From positions 2,790,001 through 2,854,000 of the forward strand of contig NZ_QTUA01000001.1 in assembly GCF_003386865.1 (NCBI RefSeq): DNA of 64,000 nt. Direction: 5' to 3'. Of the stretch, positions 60,222 to 64,000 are shown piece after piece. Source of the stretch: Calidifontibacter indicus. GTDB lineage: Bacteria; Actinomycetota; Actinomycetes; Actinomycetales; Dermatophilaceae. The notes under the pieces were generated by a model. The model ran no database searches. It saw only the letters and a list, made by a program, of their open reading frames with translations, and had not been told where the DNA came from. A program made the position numbers and the translations under genes. Numbering within the stretch: the first letter of the stretch is position 1; every line of letters begins with the position of its first letter.

Positions 60222-61852
60222 GCGGGCGCCCCTCGCAGTGCGCGGACGGCGTCGACCGTCAGCAACGGCAGCGGCGCCAGGATCTTCGCGACCTGGGGCG
60301 CGAACGCCGGTGACCCCAACAGCACCCGGGCCGTCGACCCGGTGGAGACGACGTCGCCGTCGGCCATGAACACGACCTCGTCGGCGGTCTGCGCGACGAA
60401 CTCGACGTCGTGACTCGACACGAGCACCGCCTGGCCGCGAGCTGCGCACTGCCGCAACGTGTTTCGTAGCGCGGCTTTCGCGGCGTAGTCGAGGCCGCGG
60501 GTCGGTTCGTCGAGCAGCACCACCTGCGGCCGCGCGGTCAGCTGGATCGCGAGCACCACCGACAACCGTTGCCCTTCGGACAGGTCACGCGGGTGCCGGT
60601 CGAGCACGATGTCGGGCACCATCTCGCGTAACAACCGCAGACAGGTGCCCGGCTCGGCCTCACTCTCCTTGTCGGCCTGGGCGCATTCGGCGGCCACCGA
60701 CTCCAGGTAGAGCAGGTCGGCGGCGGTCTGCGGCACCATCCCGACGACGGTGCGGCGCTGCGGCGCGGCGAGCGTGCGCGGTTCGACGTCGCCGACCCGC
60801 ACGGCGCCGGCCTTGAGCTTCCCGGCGCCCTGCAGCGCCCACATCAGCGACGACTTGCCCGACCCGTTGCGACCCATCAGCGCGGTGACGACCCCGCCCC
60901 GCAGCTCGAGGTCGACGTCGCGGACGGCGGTGAAGTCGCCGTACGTGACCCGCACCCCGTGCGCGCTCAGGACGGTCGGGCCTTCGACTGTCGGGCTCTG
61001 CGCAGGGCTCGGGGAAGGGACCTCGCGGGCGGCGAGTTCCTGCTGCAGCGGGCGGGCGCGCCGCCGCGCGTCTCGCACCGACAGCGGCAGTGGCGTCCAC
61101 CCCTGGTCACGCCCGAGTTCGACCACCGGGGGTGCGACGCTCGCGTGCTGCATGATCGACGCCGGTTCACCGACCTCGACCAACCCGTCGCGGGTGACAT
61201 GGATGAGAGTGTCGGCGTACTGCAGCACCCGCTCGATGCGGTGCTCGGCCATAACGACGGTGACCGACAGGTCATGCACCAGCCGGGTGATGGTGGCGAG
61301 CACGTCCTCGGCCCCGGTCGGGTCGAGCGCCGAGGTCGGTTCGTCGAGCACGAGCACCTGGGGCTGCAGGGTGAGCACGCTGCCGATCGCGACGCGTTGC
61401 TGCTGCCCGCCGGACAGGTCACGCAACGGCATGTTGCGCAGGTCGGCGATGCCCAGCAGGTCGAGTGTCTCCTCGACCCGCTTGCGCATCACCTGCGGCT
61501 CGATGCCGAACTGCTCCATCCCGTAGGCGAGTTCCTCCTCGACGGTGTCGGTGACGAACCCGGCCAGCGGGTCCTGCCCGACGTAGCCCACGAGATCTGC
61601 CATCTGCCGCGGCAGGTGATCGCGGGTATCGCGCCCGTGCACCCGCACATGGCCGGTGAGGGTGCCACCGGTGAAGTGCGGCACCAGCCCGTTGATCGCG
61701 CCGAGCACGGTCGACTTGCCCGCACCCGTCCGCCCGACGAGCACGGCGAGCTCGCCCTGTTCCAGCTCGAAGGTCACGTCGCGCACCGCCGGGCGGTCCT
61801 CGCCCGAGTAGGTGATCGTGACGTTCTGGAATTTGATTGCGGCCCAACTCAT
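60218..61852 (-). CDS. ECF-type ABC transporter ATPase, two fused ATP-binding domains
   Basis: A 544-residue protein with two ABC domains in one chain. Domain 1: Walker A GRTGAGKST near residue 40, signature LSGGQQQRVAIGSVL, Walker B VLVLDEPTSALDP. Domain 2: GRNGSGKSS near residue 325, signature LSEGQRLSVVLA with Glu replacing the usual Gly, and VVLLDEPTRGLDY. Fused EcfA1-EcfA2-like subunits are common in actinobacteria. It is between the S and T components, with overlaps at both ends, and powers the transporter. Confidence 0.92.
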   Translation of the reverse strand: MSWAAIKFQNVTITYSGEDRPAVRDVTFELEQGELAVLVGRTGAGKSTVLGAINGLVPHFTGGTLTGHVRVHGRDTRDHLPRQMADLVGYVGQDPLAGFVTDTVEEELAYGMEQFGIEPQVMRKRVEETLDLLGIADLRNMPLRDLSGGQQQRVAIGSVLTLQPQVLVLDEPTSALDPTGAEDVLATITRLVHDLSVTVVMAEHRIERVLQYADTLIHVTRDGLVEVGEPASIMQHASVAPPVVELGRDQGWTPLPLSVRDARRRARPLQQELAAREVPSPSPAQSPTVEGPTVLSAHGVRVTYGDFTAVRDVDLELRGGVVTALMGRNGSGKSSLMWALQGAGKLKAGAVRVGDVEPRTLAAPQRRTVVGMVPQTAADLLYLESVAAECAQADKESEAEPGTCLRLLREMVPDIVLDRHPRDLSEGQRLSVVLAIQLTARPQVVLLDEPTRGLDYAAKAALRNTLRQCAARGQAVLVSSHDVEFVAQTADEVVFMADGDVVSTGSTARVLLGSPAFAPQVAKILAPLPLLTVDAVRALRGAPA

Positions 61853-63015
61853 CCGGCGCTCTCCTCGAAAGCTCTGGCGCGCGCTGCGCGTTTCGGTGTG
61901 GCGGGCAGGGCCGGCGTGATGAGCCCGGGAAGTGCCGCGACCAGCAAGGCCACCACCGCGAGCAACGGCACGTGCGGCACCTGGACGGTGGGGTCGACGA
62001 CCAACGAGGCCGCGATGGGATCGTCGCGCAGAGCCTCGAGCACCAGCACGAAGGCGGCCACCCCGCACAACGCAACGAGGGATTCCGCGGTGCCCCACGG
62101 GTCGGGCCGGTAGACCGAGTACGGCACCTTCCGTCCGCCCCACCAGAGCCCGAGCGCCCCCAGCAGCAGACCGAGTACGACGAATCCGCGTCCGATCCAC
62201 ACCGGTGTGCCGGTCTGTTCGCCGTCGGCGGAGGTCGATTCGCCGAGCAGTCCGTACAACCCGACACACAACGCCATCAGTCCACCGAGCGACAGCGCCC
62301 CCATCAGGATACTGTCGCGGCGGGTGGTCTCGGCCCGGTTGCCGAAGCCCCGCGCATCCATCGAGGCGGCCAGCAGCAACGACCGGTCGAGGGTGTCCTG
62401 CAGCACCGGCAGCGCGATCTGCGGCACGCCGCGCAAACCCGACGCGGTGCTCCCCCGCAGCTGCCGCGCGCGCCGCACCCGCACCGCGCTCTCGGCCAGC
62501 TGCGGCACCACGGTCAGGGCGATGACGACGGCCGTGCCGACGTCACGCACCGCGGCCGGCAGCGACCGCAGCAGCCGTCGCGGGTTGGCGAGCACGTTGG
62601 CCGCGCCGAAGCACGTGATCATCGTGGCCAATCGCAGGCCCTCGCTCGCCGCCGCGGCCAGGTCTTCCACGGCGATCGGCCCGAGCAACTGGATGCCGGC
62701 AGCCCACGAGGGAAGGTCGACCGCCGGCAGCCGCACCAGCACGGTCGGCCCGGTCTTGGCGCCGACGAGCACGAACAGGAGCACCCGGCTGACCACGACG
62801 AACACGCCGAGGTAGAGGTACATCCGGAACGACCGAGCCCACGGTGCATTGGGACGACGGTTGACCACCACGAAGACGACCGCGCCGAGCGCGAGCAGAA
62901 GCAGCATCGGATTGGTGGTCTGGGTGGCGGCGGCACCGAGGCAACACGCCCACAGCCACCACGCCCCAGGGTGCACGAAGCGGGGCGCCCATCCTCCGGT
63001 ACTGCCTGCGACCAC
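61849..63015 (-). CDS. ECF transporter transmembrane component (CbiQ/EcfT family)
   Basis: A 388-residue membrane protein with N-terminal helices WWLWACCLGAAATQTTNPMLLLLALGAVVFVVV and MYLYLGVFVVVSRVLLFVLV. The coupling region is readable as VRVRRARQLRG, the first Ala-Arg-Gly-like coupling motif, and SMDARGFGNRAET, the second, which is the EcfT hallmark. The tail contains further helices, some beyond the usual EcfT size. The GTG at 63015 is chosen by position; the ribosome-binding site there is cramped and a GTG near 62980 is possible. It links EcfA to the S component. Confidence 0.86.
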   Translation of the reverse strand: MVAGSTGGWAPRFVHPGAWWLWACCLGAAATQTTNPMLLLLALGAVVFVVVNRRPNAPWARSFRMYLYLGVFVVVSRVLLFVLVGAKTGPTVLVRLPAVDLPSWAAGIQLLGPIAVEDLAAAASEGLRLATMITCFGAANVLANPRRLLRSLPAAVRDVGTAVVIALTVVPQLAESAVRVRRARQLRGSTASGLRGVPQIALPVLQDTLDRSLLLAASMDARGFGNRAETTRRDSILMGALSLGGLMALCVGLYGLLGESTSADGEQTGTPVWIGRGFVVLGLLLGALGLWWGGRKVPYSVYRPDPWGTAESLVALCGVAAFVLVLEALRDDPIAASLVVDPTVQVPHVPLLAVVALLVAALPGLITPALPATPKRAARARAFEESAG

Positions 63016-63022
63016 TCCCCGA

Positions 63023-64000
63023 TCAGTCCTGCGGACGACGGCGGAACCAGGCGATGACGGCGCCTGCACCGAGCAGCGCCACGGCCCCACCGCCGGCGAC
63101 CAGGCCGAGGTTGGTGCCGCCACCGCCGCCGTTGTTGTCGGGCTGCGCGACGGCGACATCGGTGCCCGTCGGGACACCGGTCGTCGAGGCGTTCGTCGAG
63201 GCGTCAGCTGAGGCCGAGGTCTGCGACGACGGATCCTGCGACCGGTTCTGCGACGACGAACCGGTAGCCGTACTCGACGAGGTGGACGAGGTCGCGCCGG
63301 CCTTCTTCGACCCAGCGGCCGATGCCGACCCGGACCCTGCGCTCGATCCCGACGTGGGCACCGAACCAGCGGTGCCCGAACGAGGTGCCGTCGAGGACGA
63401 GCCGGGCGCCGTCGACGACGGCCGGGCGGCCGTCGAACTCGGGTGCGCCGCAGTCGAACTCGGACACGTCGAGGTGGAGCTGGGCCGCGGGCTCGTGCTC
63501 GTCGGCCGTGTCGTGCTCGTGGCGCTCGTCGTGCTCGTCGCGGACGGCTTGGTCGGGGTGATCGGCGCGATGCCGGGCGCAGCGCCCGATCCGAACCGCC
63601 AGCCGACGCTGCTGCCCTGCGGCGCAGGCATCGAGGCCGCACCCATCTGGGAGTAGGTCCAGCCACTGCCCGGACGGCCACTGAAGACGGCCCAGTAGGC
63701 AGTGCTCGGCGCCGCGCGCTGGCACGGATCACTGGCCGGCTGCCCACTGATCCGGCACACGAAGTAGCCCGCTTCCCGGGCGGCTCGGGTGGTCTGGAAC
63801 CCGGCGGCCTGCGTCGCCTGCAGCGCGCTGGAGTAACTCCCTGGAGCGCATCCGGTGGCGATGCCGCCACCGGGGAATTGCACGACCACCGAGACACCCG
63901 TGCTGCCGGTGCAACCGGCTGCCTGGCTCGACGGTGCCTGCACGAAGCCGACGAGTCCGACGAACCCCAGGGCCAGCCCGAGCGCGACGAACAGCCTCAG
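63023..64000 (-). CDS. SCO2322-like secreted/surface protein (5' end beyond window)
   Basis: Incomplete at its start: the frame is open to base 64000 and reads LRLFVALGLALGFVGLVGFVQAPSSQAAG, the hydrophobic end of a signal peptide. A small folded domain follows (TGVSVVVQFPGGGIATGCAP, AYWAVFSGRPGSGWTYSQMGAAS, VGWRFG), then a Ser/Thr/Pro-rich stretch of about 110 residues, and a C-terminal membrane helix (GLVAGGGAVALLGAGAVIAWFRRRPQ). The layout and position beside an ECF transporter match SCO2322-family proteins. The biochemical role is unknown. It ends eight bases before the EcfT start. Confidence 0.75.
   Translation of the reverse strand: MRLFVALGLALGFVGLVGFVQAPSSQAAGCTGSTGVSVVVQFPGGGIATGCAPGSYSSALQATQAAGFQTTRAAREAGYFVCRISGQPASDPCQRAAPSTAYWAVFSGRPGSGWTYSQMGAASMPAPQGSSVGWRFGSGAAPGIAPITPTKPSATSTTSATSTTRPTSTSPRPSSTSTCPSSTAAHPSSTAARPSSTAPGSSSTAPRSGTAGSVPTSGSSAGSGSASAAGSKKAGATSSTSSSTATGSSSQNRSQDPSSQTSASADASTNASTTGVPTGTDVAVAQPDNNGGGGGTNLGLVAGGGAVALLGAGAVIAWFRRRPQD

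Overview
The window is GC-rich, densely packed, unspliced bacterial DNA with GTG/TTG starts and many 1-4 nt gene overlaps. The gene families point to an actinobacterium, perhaps of the Micrococcales: actinobacterial-type Sec formate dehydrogenase, LutABC/LldP, a MobA-DUF6457 pair, an ECF transporter next to an SCO2322-like protein, and PNPase next to S15. Genus is not decidable from the sequence alone. No rRNA, insertion sequence, phage or CRISPR array was seen; the only RNA gene recognised is tRNA-Sec.

Region 1 (1-8165) is a complete selenocysteine island. It holds selB (cut by the window edge), selA, the tRNA-Sec gene and selD, next to a three-subunit membrane formate dehydrogenase. The catalytic subunit has an in-frame TGA read as selenocysteine (residue 189), followed by a SECIS hairpin with the same UGA-to-loop spacing as E. 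coli fdhF. Naive ORF calling splits this gene in two.

Region 2 (8231-17947) is metabolic: a GNAT enzyme with a His-rich tail, AzlCD, an L-lactate module (FadR/LldR-type regulator, operator palindrome, lldP, lutABC), a DedA protein, dapB, and mobA with its DUF6457 partner.

Region 3 (about 18.1-49.8 kb) is a large exopolysaccharide/glycan locus whose middle is visibly less GC-rich. It contains at least seven glycosyltransferases, Wzx, a Wzy/ligase-type protein, two Wzz-like proteins, two nucleotide-sugar aminotransferases (one C3-like, one C4-like), two left-handed beta-helix N-acetyltransferases (WbpD-like and PglD-like), a WlbA-like dehydrogenase, an epimerase, a polysaccharide deacetylase and a membrane EEP-family protein. 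The most unusual part is the end of a ten-gene operon (42322 down to 30679): an AMP-forming ligase, a PLP decarboxylase and an acyl carrier protein resembling the trio normally seen in exosortase-A/PEP-CTERM loci, here with no exosortase in view. Two secreted DUF4082 proteins, one with a beta-helix and one giant with four DUF4082 copies, lie in and at the edge of the locus.

Region 4 (49.8-64 kb) has an RNA/DNA methyltransferase-like gene, a PhoD-family phosphatase, the remnant of a heavy-metal P-type ATPase that has lost its catalytic middle, two secreted proteins, a luciferase-like monooxygenase, pnp and rpsO, and an ECF-type transporter (S, A and T parts) with an SCO2322-like surface protein running off the right end.
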